From Alligator mississippiensis (taxonomy: Eukaryota > Chordata > Crocodylia > Alligatoridae): DNA of 64,000 nucleotides. The stretch covers positions 72,917,395-72,981,394 of the forward strand of contig NC_081833.1 of NCBI RefSeq assembly GCF_030867095.1. Reading direction: 5' to 3'. The notes below the pieces were generated by a model, which did no database searches, was not told the DNA's origin, and worked only from the letters and a program-made list of their open reading frames with translations. Shown here in pieces: positions 52,402-64,000 of this stretch (position 1 is its first letter; every line of letters begins with the position of its first letter). The position numbers and the translations under genes are program-made.

Positions 52402-55400
52402 GGGATGCCTTGCACGTGATCTTCAGATATTTGGACCTGGATGGAATGGACACATTGGTGGTAATTGCAAGGGGTCTGAATTAGGAGAAAGAGGTGAAAT
52501 CCTGAAAGGAAAAGTCCTACTTTTAGTTTAAAAAATCCCAAACTTTCAATGGAGATGCATTGCATTATGGAACAGCTTTCTAAGATAACTGGAAAGAGCT
52601 CTATTGCTTTGGACTATTTAAACTAGATTATCATAGGGATTTATCTGAACCTGGCAGGGAGATAAAAAGTAGATGATGATTTTCCACTTTTAATTTTCAT
52701 GGTTCCAGAATTGCAGGATTCTTCTCTCTTTTCATATGCAAAGCAATGGTTTCCCCGTATGCCAATTTTTCTTAAAGGTCTGGCAATTAAAGATCACTTT
52801 TCAAGACTTCAGTGTCACGTTGGTTTTTGAACCTTGTGCTTTTGTTACCCTTGTTAAGGATGGAGACAGATGTGATATGACGAGGAGAACAGAGATTTGA
52901 AGTCATTTGGAAAGGGTTTGATTCCTTTATGGCTATGACTTACTAAGCTTTGGGGATCCATCTATTTATGGCAGCCAAAACAAAAGGATCATGCATTTCT
53001 AATGGGGGGAGGAGGGGTAGGGAAAGGTGGAGAAACCATTTGCCCTTCCTGGAGCACATCCAGTAGGACTTCAGAAGAAGAGGTCAGAAGAGCCACGAGA
53101 GCGGGAGGGAGGGAGGGATTTCTGTGACGCAGCTGTTTTTGAAAATAATAACCAAAAATAGTTGGATGGCAACCTCGGGTTCCTTCAACTCCATCCCACT
53201 CCAGCATTTCTCTGAATGGCAGGGCAGAACAAACACAGTCAGATTTAAGGAACTGGACCACCTACATCTTAACAAATCACAGATCCGCACATTGACATTA
53301 ATGAAGCCATTTATAAAAAAAAAAAAAAAAATTTAAATTCAGCTGGAAAAATAGAAAGAAGGTTAGAACACTAGGCTACTTGTTTAAAACAGCTTTGGAA
53401 AGCAGTATTTGATACGTTTGCTGGAGAAAAGAACAGAATGGAAAAAGCTGTCTAGGTCTAGAAGAGAGGTCCCTATACCAGCAATTTTCTTTCCTGTGTT
53501 TCAGACCAACAGTGGTTGAACTTTGATTGTGTGAAGCTGTTCATCAAGGACATCAAGGTGTTTTGCAGGCTGAAAGGGACCTCCCCCCCTACATATTTCC
53601 ATTTAGTGGCAAAGTGAAGATTTGGGCGATGGGGGACAGTTTTTACAGTCACTTGTCTGACGTGAAAGCTTCTCTTTGGATTGCTAATGCCAGCATGCTC
53701 AAAGGGACAGGGGGAATCGTTGGAGAAGCACACATGCTTGAGAAGTTCATGGAATAACTGTGGGGCTCATCTCTTTTCCTATTTTTGTAAAGGAAACGAG
53801 GTTTAATTCTTCACCTGTAGCATATCTTGGGGAATGGAAAGGTGGTAAATGACAAAGGAAGGAGCAGAAAGAAATATTACTTGGAATCAACTTAAATAAT
53901 GCTAAAGATTTGCTAAAATGTCTCAAGAATTTTGCAAAGCCTCCCCAAGAGCAGGTGCAGGTGGAAGGGAGATACAAATCTTCCCTTTGAAAGGGCTAAT
54001 GTATAATGCATATGTAGTTTATTTTATTCATACACAGTTATATATATGCACCTGCCAATACACATGCACAATGATGTGTTTTGGATATGGAATTATGTCT
54101 AGAGCTTGTCCCTACGTGCCTGAGGCATAAAACAGAAGGCCAATATTCTTCATATGAGGGCAATTTTTGATTGCACAAGGTCCTGTAGCATTTTCATAAA
54201 TATCCCCTTCACACTCTTTGCTTCTCTTTAAATTTAGCTTGTTCAGTATCAACTGGACTATTCTTTCCAAAATCCATCACCTTGTCACTGTGGGTCCCTC
54301 CGGGGAAAGTCAGGGAAATATTCTTACAGAGGGGAAAGGTATATTTACTCAGCCATGTGTAACTTAGAAATAGCCAAATCAATTCAGAACAAACTTTCAG
54401 CAACAAAAAAGATTTGACTTTGGACTGAGATCAAGAATGGAAACTTTCAGACCAAAAGGAATTTGTTCAGAAAGTTATGAGGAACTGAAAATGTGAGTGG
54501 GTGTAGGGTATAGTAGGATGGAAGATAATGCTGGCTCTGGCTTAGCACCACACACGCGCATGCATGTGCACACACGTGAGAGTACATTAAGAGTGCATGC
54601 ATATACATTAAGTTAACCTTAAGAGTACCATGTGCACATGCACATGCAGAGAGAGTCTGATACCCACAACATATTTCTATATTTTTCTATTTTTGCAAGC
54701 TATACGCAATGCTGGACCTCCTCCGATGGTTTTATTTCACAACTATTTTATTAGAAAAGCAGCTGTGGGGCAGACAAACTGTGATATGCTGCATCAGAGG
54801 GGGAACGGCAGAGTTATCTTTATTTTCTTTTGAACGGCCGGTTTACTCTCTCAGACGCTCTTGGAAAACAGAACCTCCCCCTGCGTTGTGATACATTTAG
54901 TACTGGAAAGCAAAGCAGAAAGGAAAAGAAAAAAAAACCCTTGTATAGTAGTTTTTATGGTTCTTAGGAGGGTACGGGCCCTTTTTCCATGATTGCCACC
55001 CAGCAAGGGCTGGATCCAATCTACCACCTGAGTATCCAAGTTTTCACCTATTCTTTATTTCTTTTACCTTCTTGCAGCACAACACCCTTCTCCTTCACCT
55101 TGCAGATTTTGCATTACCCCTTTCTGACAGGCTGAAGGAAATGCCTTCCAGCATCTCCTCTCACCTCATAAAAGCCTGTGGTGTGAATTGACGGCACACG
55201 TGGGAGACTCCAAAGAATCCGTGGACTGTAATTCTGTTCCGCTCGCCTACTGTCATAGCAATGATTCCTCAGCAAATTCCTTCTCTCGCCCCTGATCCAT
55301 CAATGCCATTCAACCCTTGATTCCTACTCTCCCTGTATGGACCACATATGCTTGTGTCATGGGCCGGCATTGCTCTCACACCACCAAGCAGATTGATAGC

Positions 55401-57024
55401 AATATAAAAGAGAAGTTAATGCATGCTCTTTCTCCCTGATATCTGATGAAATAACCTGCTTGGATTTCACGCGCAGAAGCAGCACAGAAAAGCATAACCA
55501 AAAACATCATGGGATGGCAGCCTATGTTAACCTTAGCTCCCATGGTTGTACCATGTCATTATTAGCAAAAAGCGAGCACCTGTGAGCAAAAAGCCACAGT
55601 TGGTGTAGGGTAGCAGCATGCAAAAGGCCAAGAGAAGAACAGAGAAGGGGACTCCAAATTATGGCCATGTCAGTCAGAAGTTCACGTTCCTAGAGGAGCA
55701 GGAACACCTGCCTCCCTGGGGAAAAATTGAGTGCAATCATAGATGCCTTTGTAGCTGCGCCTTCCTTATTAGGATGGAAGATGCAGACCTCTGGCCTTGA
55801 CTTGCTGGTATCCCATTGCACTTGCCCACAGCAGGAGTTGGGGTATGCTAAGTTGAGATGATATATTCCCAGGACAGGTGGAGAAAGATGCAATTTCTTA
55901 ACATTAAAAAAAAAAAAGACCTTTTGCCCTACATGTGGTTATAAAATATGATTTATAACACCAAGCAGCATATGGGTTTCTCTCTCTCTGTGCAAATAGA
56001 GAAATAACCACATAATGTGCGCCTGCATTTTTAGGAGCTCTTTACTGTAATGGCACACTGAGCGCATGTGCTATATATGCGCAAAATTATTGTGAACATA
56101 CAGGGCGTCAGGAAGACTCCACATCAAAGCAGTTTTTTCAGTGGACTTGCAACCACGATGAGGCATTTTGCACATTTATTGTCACAACTATGCATGTCAT
56201 GGCAGCATGAAATTGCACACACGTTTTATTCATCCAAGTGCTAATAAAAATCATGCTGCAAAGCATGGGAGAACGGTGCACATCAGCATTACATCTACAA
56301 TAGTTCATGAGTCTGAATGTCTGAACTTGAACACTGCCTTTAAGCACCCCTTAGAAGGAGCCTGCACCAGAAGCAAGGACATTTTGAGCTTCCTGCTTCT
56401 CAGGCACAGAGCTCTGGGGGAAACCTAGATGTAAGGGCCATGAACCCACAACATCAGTCCAAAAAGTGAGATTCTTGACACGCCTTGTAACCAGTTCAAC
56501 CTCCAAAGCCAAACCAAGCGGAATACATGCTTCAGTTCCTCCATGATGTTGCTATACCCAACAGAGCTCAACAGAGGAAGAAGGGAAAGGCAGTGCCTTC
56601 ACATCACAAACTGGATGCAGGCAATGAGTTAAAGGGACTGACTGCTTCCTCTTCCAGGCAAGTCAGGCTGGATGATAGCTGCAAAGTTGGGACATGATCA
56701 TCTCATTACACAGATGAAGCTCGGACCTGGACTCTTCCTATAGTTCTCTTCACACTGTTAAAGCATCGCTTTGGCCTCCCTGTCCTCAGAGTTATGCTCT
56801 TTCTTCCCAGGCTGGCAATGTCGTGGGATGAGTAAATCTGTCCAACTTTGTTCAGGGAGACAAAGGGAGACATAATCCAGCAGGTCTGGGAGTTCACAGT
56901 TCTTTTTCCAGAGGAGCCTCCCACAGAGCAGGGGAGCCTTTGCCAGCTCCCTTCAGACTGGCTTGGGCATAAGTGGCGCAGACAGAAGTTACAGAAGATG
57001 CTCCATTTTGAAACGTCTTCATCT
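52402..57024. other. 4.6 kb, no gene recognised
   Basis: Unique-looking sequence with A runs (53317-53331, 55905-55917) and a mixed CA/TG tract (54545-54650). A possible acceptor TTTCCTGTGTTTCAG near 53504 precedes a 76-codon plus frame, but the frame has no recognised content and there is no good donor. Confidence 0.3.
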
Positions 57025-57470
57025 GACCCCTCATGCAATGAGGGTTCAGATTTTCTCCTGATTGGCCATTTTTTAAGCAGCCTGCAGACACGCACTTGTG
57101 TTTGGTCGTGGCTATAACTCACTTTCTGTGACCAAACAGGGCGAAAATTATTATTTCTGCCTGCATCCCTCATGCAATGAGGGCTCAGATTTTTGCCCAG
57201 AGGGTTCAGATTTTGCCCAGTTGGCCATTTTTTAAGAGGTCTGTAGCCATGCACTTGCGTTCAATCATGGCTATAGGTTGCTTTCTGTGGTCAGACGGGG
57301 CGAAAATTGTTATTTCTGCCTGCACCCCTCATGCAATGAGGGTTCAGATTTTCACCTGATCGGCCATTTCTTAAGCAATCTGCAGCCATACACTTGTGTT
57401 TGATCATGGCTATAGACTGCTTTCTGCGGCCAGACAGGGGGAAAATTGTCACTTCTGTCTGCGCTAAGGA
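57025..57470. repeat. Three tandem copies of a ~140-bp unit
   Basis: The phrase CCTCATGCAATGAGGG recurs at about 57029, 57168 and 57327, each followed by TTCAGATTTT, TGGCCATTTTTTAAG, CACTTG and a GGGCGAAAATTRTTATTTCTG tail. The second unit is 20 bp longer because of an internal GAGGGTTCAGATTTTGCCCAG duplication. CCTCATGCAATGAGG is itself nearly palindromic. Minus-strand frames of 65-182 codons run through the array and repeat the same peptide-like phrase; they are not evidence of a gene. Family unknown. Confidence 0.9.
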
Positions 57471-58127
57471 TCACTGAAGTTCCCCGTTGTGGAAGCACAG
57501 GAGAGGTGGTTTTCTCTCTCTTGTTGTTCAGGATTGGCTTTTCTTTCGTTAAAAAAATACATTGTAGTGCAAAGAAAAGGAAAAAGAGGGAATAAACTTT
57601 TGGGCACTGGAGAACAGACACCGTGGCAGCGCAGAGACATACAGGGCCGAGGTAGTCTGTTTATGTACGGTAATCAGGTAGGAATATGAACATGCTGAGC
57701 CATCCAAGCTATTAACACTTTGAGGAGTCAGCAGATCAACTGCTGTGGTTAAACTCATTAACAAGAGGTTAACTCCCCATTGTGCAGCTTCTGGCTCCAC
57801 ATCAGAGGGCCATAAAACACTGAGTGCACCATAATGACTGTTATGATCAGGAAATTTGGGGACATGTGTCATTACAGGGAACAAACAGGGCCAGCAGAAG
57901 TGTCTGGCAACACGCTGCAGTGTTCAGTGCCATCCCCCTGACACACACACACACACACGCACTTCGACGCTCCCTTCATGCTCTTTTATCAGCTTCCTCC
58001 CACAAACAAAGTCTGGCCTGTACCTGAGGGTCAGAGAGATGAGAGATAGCGTTGCACAGGATATTCCCAGCATTTTCAATGTTTCCTTTTCGGTGTGTTA
58101 CTGAGGTCTGACTGACACATCCCAGTG
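57471..58127. other. No gene recognised; short (AC)n at 57942
   Basis: An (AC)8 tract at 57942-57958 is the only repeat. Frames of 82-111 codons show no recognised content. Confidence 0.4.
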
Positions 58128-58172
58128 AAAGCGCGTGGAGTTCCCGCGGGACCCGCGCGGCCGTAAAACTCA
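58128..58172. other. Isolated CpG-dense pocket
   Basis: GAAAGCGCGTGG, TTCCCGCGGGA and CCCGCGCGGCCG give eight CpGs in about 45 bases within otherwise CpG-poor DNA, including the perfect palindrome TCCCGCGGGA. Could be an unmethylated regulatory speck, or chance. Confidence 0.4.
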
Positions 58173-58624
58173 CAAACATAATAATAACAAAGCCATAAAT
58201 TCTGACCCGTGGTACGGGACGAGTCAAATAACAGCTCCCCAGCTGTGGAATATATGCCCTTGTTATGTGAAGATGGCAGACCCCAGGAGTAAAGTTCATG
58301 GCGTATTTGTCACAGCGTGTAGCGCCAGACCTGTTTAATAAGCTAAAAGCTGCCAAAATCTCAAGCGGTAGGAGAGAGATGCCCAACCATGTTTTTGATC
58401 TGCTATGATTTACTGCATTTTTTGTAAGCTGTGAGGGCTTTCCAAAATATCCCCCGACGGACAAAACATGAACAACAATGTTCAGCCACACTCCCGGCGT
58501 CTGTCCCTTCAAAAACATCCATTGCCTCCCAAGGTCTATTGTTTTCAGGGTTTATCCCTCACAAGGATGGATTCACCGAACTAAAATGGGAAGCTCTCAT
58601 CATGGGTGCCTTCTGAGCCCAGGG
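58173..58624. other. No gene recognised
   Basis: Overlaps a 180-codon minus frame (57976-58518) that has no identifiable domain. Nothing else was seen. Confidence 0.35.
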
Positions 58625-59195
58625 GCACCTGCAGACACCCAGGCGTTAGCAGTGGGCATGGAGCTGGTGAGCACCCGCAGATGCTGGCAGCAGCGGAGCT
58701 GGTGAGCAACTTCAAATGCCCACATTGATGGTGGGGATGGAGCTGGCGAGCACCCGCAGACACCAGCAGTGGTGACGGGGATGGGGATGGAGCTGGCGAG
58801 CACCTGCAAATGCCCACATTGGTGATGGGGATGGAGCTGGCGAGCACCCACAGATGCCAGCAGTGGTGATGGGGATGGGGATGGAGCTGGCGAGCACCCG
58901 CAAATGCCCACATTGGTGATGGGGATGGAGCTGGCGAGCACCTGCAAATGCCCACATTGGTGATGGGGATGGAGCTGGCGAGCACCCACAGACGCCATCA
59001 GTGGTGATGGGGATGGGGATGGAGCTGGCGAGCACCCGCAAATGCCCACATTGGTGATGGGGATGGAGCTGGCGAGCACCCGCAGACACTGGCAGTGGTG
59101 GTGGGGATGGAGCTGGTGAGCACCCGCAAATGCCCACATTGGCAATGGGGATGGAGCTGGCAAGCACCCACAGACACCGGCATCAGCATCAGGGA
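58625..59195. repeat. Minisatellite of alternating 44- and 50-bp units, about 12 copies
   Basis: GAGCTGGCGAGCACC begins units at 58661, 58696, 58740, 58790, 58834, 58884, 58928, 58972, 59022, 59066, 59110 and 59154. Units are of two types: A (44 bp, with GCAAATGCCCACATTGGTGATGG) and B (usually 50 bp, with CACAGATGCCAGCAGTGG and an extra GGGGAT). They run A B A B A A B A B A B, so the higher-order unit is a ~94-bp dimer. Minus-strand frames up to 187 codons exist because 44 and 50 contain no stop in any of the three frames. Confidence 0.95.
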
Positions 59196-60649
59196 TGGCC
59201 CTATCGTGCCGCCCCTACCAGTTGCCTCTGGTACCCATTATGGGTGTCATTCAGTATAATACAAAGGGTCTGCTTAGAGCCATGCACATCCTTTAGTCTC
59301 CTGTTAAGGCTTATGTGGAGCAGGGATGGGGCACAGCATACATTTTCTTTGCCACAGTGAATTTCTCCCAACGTGACCAAGCTATTATTTGTGATAGATG
59401 GGAATGCTGATAAATCCCAATACAGAGAATAAATACAGGTCTTGGGAAATCCACTGGTGTACTTTGGCAAGAGATGACAAGCTTAGCACCTGCCTCATAG
59501 ATGACCACATACCCCGCAAGGTGCACCAGCATAAGCCCCTCAGTCGAAGGGAATATAGAAGCAATGGAAAGTTCAAACCCTGATGGAGAAGGAGAGAATT
59601 ATTAAAACTACTTGTTGCAAAGAGCAAATACCCTGCTAGAAAACAGACAAGACAATTGTTCTTCTCCGTCTCAGACACTTGGGAGGAAATGGGTCCTCTT
59701 TCAGAGACCATACGAGGGAATGGGAGTACCGTTACTGATATACGGAGAAATGAAAATCCTAGCATTGACCCAGTGTTGCGCTCCAGTGTGATCCATCCCA
59801 ATGCCAGAAGGCTTGATCTGCTCATTTCTCCCCTTTCACTCAATGCATTTTATACATTAAAAAACCCCAAATAATTTTATACATTATAGATTAATATATA
59901 TAATACATTTCCTCCCTTTTTTTCCCCTCCCCTGCTAAGCACCTGCCAACATGCTGATTGACTGACTGGGACCCGGGTGGTAGTGGGGGTGGGGGTGGGG
60001 GACAGGGGCGATTTCATTGCTAAATCAACCTTCTCTGTCTCTATCTATTCAGGGAATCTCAGTTTCCAAATAATCTTTTCCCTTTAGACACTACAAACTT
60101 CTTTGAGGCCTGAAATTTCCATTACTGGTTTCTCCCCATTGCTATTCATTATGCTGACATTTATACATGCTCCCTTTTCTCAAACACCTTCCTTGGGAGC
60201 CCAGTGTTTTGAGTGTTATAACAGCAATACTTAGCACTCTATCACACCGTACCGCTTCAAAGCACTGGGCAGCCATTCACAAATTCATCCTCACGCGCCC
60301 TTCATGAAACAGGTACGTGTTTGTACTGGACCTGTTTAAAAGTCATAAATTGGAAGAAATACGGGCCACATCTCTTGCTATGCAACGGCTGCTTTGCATT
60401 GCCCTGGTAGTAACAAACCAGCTGTAATTCTAGTTCATCCAGCAAGTGAAGGATTTTCCTGCAATATTGGAAGAAATACAGAGGTGGGGTAGCGGCTACT
60501 AAGCACATCCTTCCTTCTCAGCCCCTGGGTGATGGAGAATACCCAGGAAAAAAAGGGAATATGGCTGAGGTTTCTTCGTTCTTATGGCACTTGGCTGTCA
60601 AAATGGCCCGGAGGTATCTGAGCCTCAGCAGCAAAGCCCAAAATTGTCT
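59196..60649. other. No gene recognised
   Basis: A 152-codon minus frame (59385-59843) and a 72-codon plus frame show no recognised domain. A (GGGGGT)n patch lies at 59980-60000. Confidence 0.35.
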
Positions 60650-60751
60650 GCATTTTGTTCAGGGGACCAGACTTGAGCAATTTGCATTTCGTTTAGTGGA
60701 CCAAACCTGAGCAATCTGCATTTCGTTCAGGGGACCAGACCTGAGCAATCC
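60650..60751. repeat. 34-bp tandem triplet
   Basis: GCATTTCGTTCAGGGGACCAGACCTGAGCAATCT is repeated with starts at 60650, 60684 and 60718. The middle copy has two to four substitutions. Confidence 0.92.
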
Positions 60752-61899
60752 AGAATTTAGGGGCAGAGAGGGCATTATGCAGGCAGTGTTGTTGGCGGCA
60801 CTGGGATGAAAGAGAGAACCAAGAACCAGATCTCTTAGGCTCATTAAATATCTCAATAGGTCTTCCCCCAGCATTACAGGTATTTGCCTGGAGTCCAGGG
60901 CAGATAGACAGCTTGAGAATATACCCATCCTATGGGTACAAACTGGTTTTTAAACGATGTGCGTTATGAATGTTTTCTTTCTGTTCCTTGCTGCTGCATA
61001 CCCATCGGCGGCTACGACGCTGTGCTTCAGAGCTGGATGCATTTCAGAGGTGAAGGGTGTGAATGAAGCAGCCTTCCTTTCTAACCTGAATAGACTATGG
61101 CTTATCTCAGACAAAACATATTCGGATTCTTTAAGAAACTTTAAGCTTGTCCTGTTGTCACAGGGCTAAAACAAGGAGCCTTATGGCAGAGTATTAATAT
61201 ATATATATTTTTTTCCATTTATATTACTCCCACCCCCCGCTCCTCGCTTTCCCCGCGTGCATCCGTCTCCAAGCCTAGTTATCACAACCTTGAATGAAAG
61301 CTTCAGCTGTACGGCTGAGGCCCTTTGCTACAAAAGCTGCTCCTGCAGCTTGGTGGTGTGCCAGGAACGGTCACTCCAGGCATCTCCTGCGAGTCCCCTC
61401 CGGAGAGCTTCCACTCCAAGGACTGCCAATTCCCCCTTTCAAAAGCTCGTCCTGAACCCATTGCCCCACGGACCTGCCGTACAACCAACAGGACAGGAGC
61501 AGCAGTTTATCAGGCTTGGGAAGAGCTAGCGCAGAACAAGAGGACACCTGGATCTTCTCTTTGAAAATGCATCTTCTGCTGAGCACAGGTCTGGTAGAAA
61601 ATGTGCGGTGAAAAATAAGTCTCATTTCTATGGGAAGCTGATCTTGAGAGACTTGGAAGATCACGAGGATTACATAAGAGTTAAAAAAAAGACTAGCTGT
61701 CTGCCTATAAGGTCTCTAGGTTTTAAAGGGTAAAAGGACAAAACTGCCACGGCAGTTTATCCCGTGGAACAGAAAGGAATGGCCCCAAACCTAATTAAAA
61801 ATAAGGAGTGCACAGAAAAAGAGTGGACAAATCTCAGGAAATCTGAAAGTTTAATAAGTTTTCTCCAGTGCTTAAATCAGTTCTTCGGGGTGTACTGTA
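60752..61899. other. No gene recognised
   Basis: The 61257-61565 interval holds overlapping frames of 79-97 codons on both strands with moderate GC and no recognised domain. It could be a non-coding exon, but no convincing splice pair was found. Confidence 0.3.
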
Positions 61900-63350
61900 T
61901 GCATTTTGTGTTTCTTTTCGGCAATTTTCCTCCATCATAACATTTTAAATATCCGAGCAAACTCGGGTGGCAAGGGGGGTTTCTGCGCCTGCTTCTGAAA
62001 TCCAGTGAAGCTTAAAGGAAAAGCAAGGAATATGGATGAAACGTGAAGCTTGTTTTGTGAGATTACTGAACTGAAATAACAGTATGGAGTTTCAGTGCTG
62101 GACTGAGTGTTTATTGACTTTTCAACTTTATCAACTGAGCAAGCAACATGAGAGTGAGATTAAAGAAAAAACTGGGGATCTGATTTCTATTTATATATAT
62201 TTTAGCAAGCCAGAAAATCCCCATTAGATATTATAAAGAATTGGGTAGTAGTTGTCAAATACTTGGGGTTTGTAGATTTGCAAAACATTTGCACTTATTC
62301 CTGTTCCTTAGCTTTAATTTTAAAACCATTGAAATTAAAAAGGCTACTTTAGATTAAACCTTAAAAAAAAAATAAAATGACTAGCAAAGCCTTTCCTTGA
62401 AGCACATAACCCAGGATTTGGAGAAAAATCTGTCATATCATTACATTTAATAACTGCTATGTTGTTGCAATGCAAAGTATTAAAGATATTGCATTAAAGT
62501 TAGTTTATATACTTGTGCCATTTTTAAAGCTGTGTCATACTTAAAAAGATCATTATTATTAAATGCTTGTCTTCAGTTTGTAACTGGTTTATTCATGAAC
62601 ACACAATCTTTACTGCACTGTATTTTGTGATGAGCCTATTTAAAAAGAAAAAAAATTGGTGACTTGCAGCAATAAAAATGTTTTAAATAGATCTCTATTA
62701 AATTCCCCTGGATATTTCCAAGTAATTTATCTGTACATATTTCACAAAAGGCACTGGAAGAAATCATCTCATTTTTAATTTTCTATTTAGAAAATAAATT
62801 AAAAAAAATAAAATGGAATATCGAATGTAAAGAACATGAATGCATTTAATGATAACTTTGCACTGCTAAATAATTACTTTAAAAAAAGTAATACAGGACA
62901 TTATCCCTGAAATCATTTATTTAAAAAGCATTAGTAATAAATGGATTTGTCAAATGTACCTAAGTAACTTGAAAAAAAATCTTACTATCTTTTAATACTC
63001 AGGAAGCTCTTAAGGACATTTGAGATTTCCACTCATAATACTATGAACCAAACCTACCCCCTACTTTGAAGTTTCCACCCCAGGAGAAGATTTTGTCGTA
63101 TTTTATTAAGGCTGATTCTCCTCCCATTTTTTCCATTCAGTTCACTGGCAGATCCCATGTTTTTCATCCCTGATGTATAAGGTTACAACAATAAAACAGT
63201 TACATTATATAGCATGTCCAGATAGGTATTTTTATGTACTAATTTGAATATGAATGCAGATGCATTAAACTGAAATATTTAAATAAAGTCGAACAGGGAA
63301 ACATGAAATGACAGATTGGAATACATAATTGCTCCTATCACTCTGTAGAA
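61900..63350. promoter_or_regulatory. Long AT-rich, repeat-free block; candidate conserved region
   Basis: About 1.4 kb with no transposon, few long homopolymers and many TAAT and TTTAAA cores. Examples are TTCATGAACACACAATC (about 62592), TTGCAATGCAAAG (about 62464), TTTAATGATAAC (about 62845), AATAATTACTTT (about 62869) and TTATTTAAAAAGCATTAGTAATAAATGG (about 62917). Several AATAAA hexamers occur (for example 62672 and 63190), so a 3' UTR of a gene upstream is an alternative, but no coding exon supports that. Conservation is inferred only. Confidence 0.35.
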
Positions 63351-64000
63351 ATCCCATTCATTTTAGTAGGAGTTTTCCAAACACGAGCTGATCCAAATTG
63401 AATCAAAATTAATACATCTTTGTATTGACTATAATGGGATTTGGATTAGGAGAGTACAGTCTGCAAGATTAGAGCCTATCTTTTTAACGTGCATCTTATC
63501 TATTTATAAAGTAGGAAATATACTGATACGGTTGTTTGAACTGTAAATATAGCCTTTTTTATGTTAAAATGTTATCTTTTCCTGTGCTGGTTTTGTGGGC
63601 TGTATTATATTTTGCTGTACTTTTAAATCAATGGATGCTTATGGACTGTAACAGGACGATTACATTTTTAACCCAACATCAGAATAGATTTTTTTTTAAG
63701 CAGTTAAATAAAATCTTTGTTCATTTTGGGGTGAGTCCCACAATGTACTGAGCAAATTTCTATGGGCTGAATATTCTTAAAATACCTTTCAATTTATAAG
63801 TAAGAATTGAGCAATCACTACTTTGCATTAGTTTCTGCAGTGCTGTGATTATTATTTCTTTCCCCTGTCTTTCTCCATGATCTCTACATTTTTTTAGTTT
63901 GATTTGATATTATTGGTGGAGATGGAGGTTGGATATTTTTTTTGTATTGAAAGGATGAGGAAAATAAATGTAAGTTATTTCTTTGTGTTTCTTTTCATAT
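63351..64000. other. AT-rich end of window, no gene recognised
   Basis: Continuation of the AT-rich texture. A 71-codon plus frame (63536-63751) has no recognised content. Whether the conserved-looking block extends to the window edge cannot be judged. Confidence 0.35.

Noticed and set aside
53505..53757. Possible exon after TTTCCTGTGTTTCAG
   Set aside because: The acceptor is good but there is no matching donor, the frame begins upstream of the acceptor only by chance and the peptide is unrecognised.
56706..57254. 182-codon minus-strand frame
   Set aside because: Much of it runs into the tandem ~140-bp units and repeats the same phrase; the rest has no recognised domain.
58600..59163. 187-codon minus frame and overlapping 151- and 134-codon frames
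   Set aside because: They are translations of the 44/50-bp minisatellite in three frames; the repeat has no stop in these frames.
57025..59195. CRISPR-like array
   Set aside because: The repeats are contiguous minisatellite or tandem units without unique spacers, in eukaryotic DNA.

Overview
The window looks like repeat-rich, gene-poor nuclear DNA from a sauropsid, most likely a crocodilian. The main reason is a set of CR1 LINE 3' ends whose sequence I recognise from memory as the alligator/crocodile type, best seen at 31551-32040. Around them are many short non-autonomous DNA transposons (hAT-like with 8-bp target duplications, and MITEs whose ends begin GGG-N-GCATCTACATG), old MIR-like SINEs, microsatellites and minisatellites. 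I found no convincing protein-coding gene. The longest open frames fall in transposons, minisatellites or unremarkable sequence and show no recognisable domain. The only protein-like segments are C-terminal pieces of the CR1 ORF2 protein. I saw no retrovirus-like structure, no tRNA or rRNA gene and no CRISPR array.

Layout. 1-8 kb: a hAT MITE (809-1023), AT-rich sequence that looks like conserved non-coding DNA (1840-2150), a MITE (4997-5238), a CR1 (5461-5789) abutting another hAT (5790-6102), and a striking 55-bp-arm quasi-palindrome (7962-8085). 8-16 kb: a GC-rich hAT (8560-8853) and a CR1 inserted inside an older CR1 (13695-15165). 16-24 kb: a promoter-like cluster (19120-19260), a hAT with a perfect 8-bp target duplication (19918-20103), one possible spliced exon (21081-21171) and an 825-bp long-TIR element (21841-22665). 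24-36 kb: the densest enhancer-like DNA (25200-25600, 27470-27860, 34200-34560), a 971-bp hAT with a perfect 8-bp duplication and internal foldback modules (30029-30999), and a MITE split by a CR1 (31487-32171). 36-50 kb: a MIR split by a MITE (37208-37545), a 31-bp minisatellite, a foldback (40750-40932) and two further MITEs (43416-44002, 45321-45576). 50-64 kb: a CR1 (52080-52401), three tandem copies of a ~140-bp unit (57025-57470), an alternating 44/50-bp minisatellite (58625-59195), a 34-bp triplet (60650-60751) and a long AT-rich, repeat-free block (61900-63350).

How it fits together: nothing here forms an operon or pathway. The picture is an intergenic or large intronic interval, possibly beside a developmental regulator, in which short AT-rich blocks with homeodomain, PBX/MEIS, SOX and GATA-type sites alternate with transposon debris. 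The regulatory reading is inference from composition and motifs alone. Cross-species alignment would decide it. Nested insertions give a partial relative timeline: MIR before the GCATCTACA MITE; the GGGACAGACAT MITE before the low-decay CR1; old CR1 before younger CR1.
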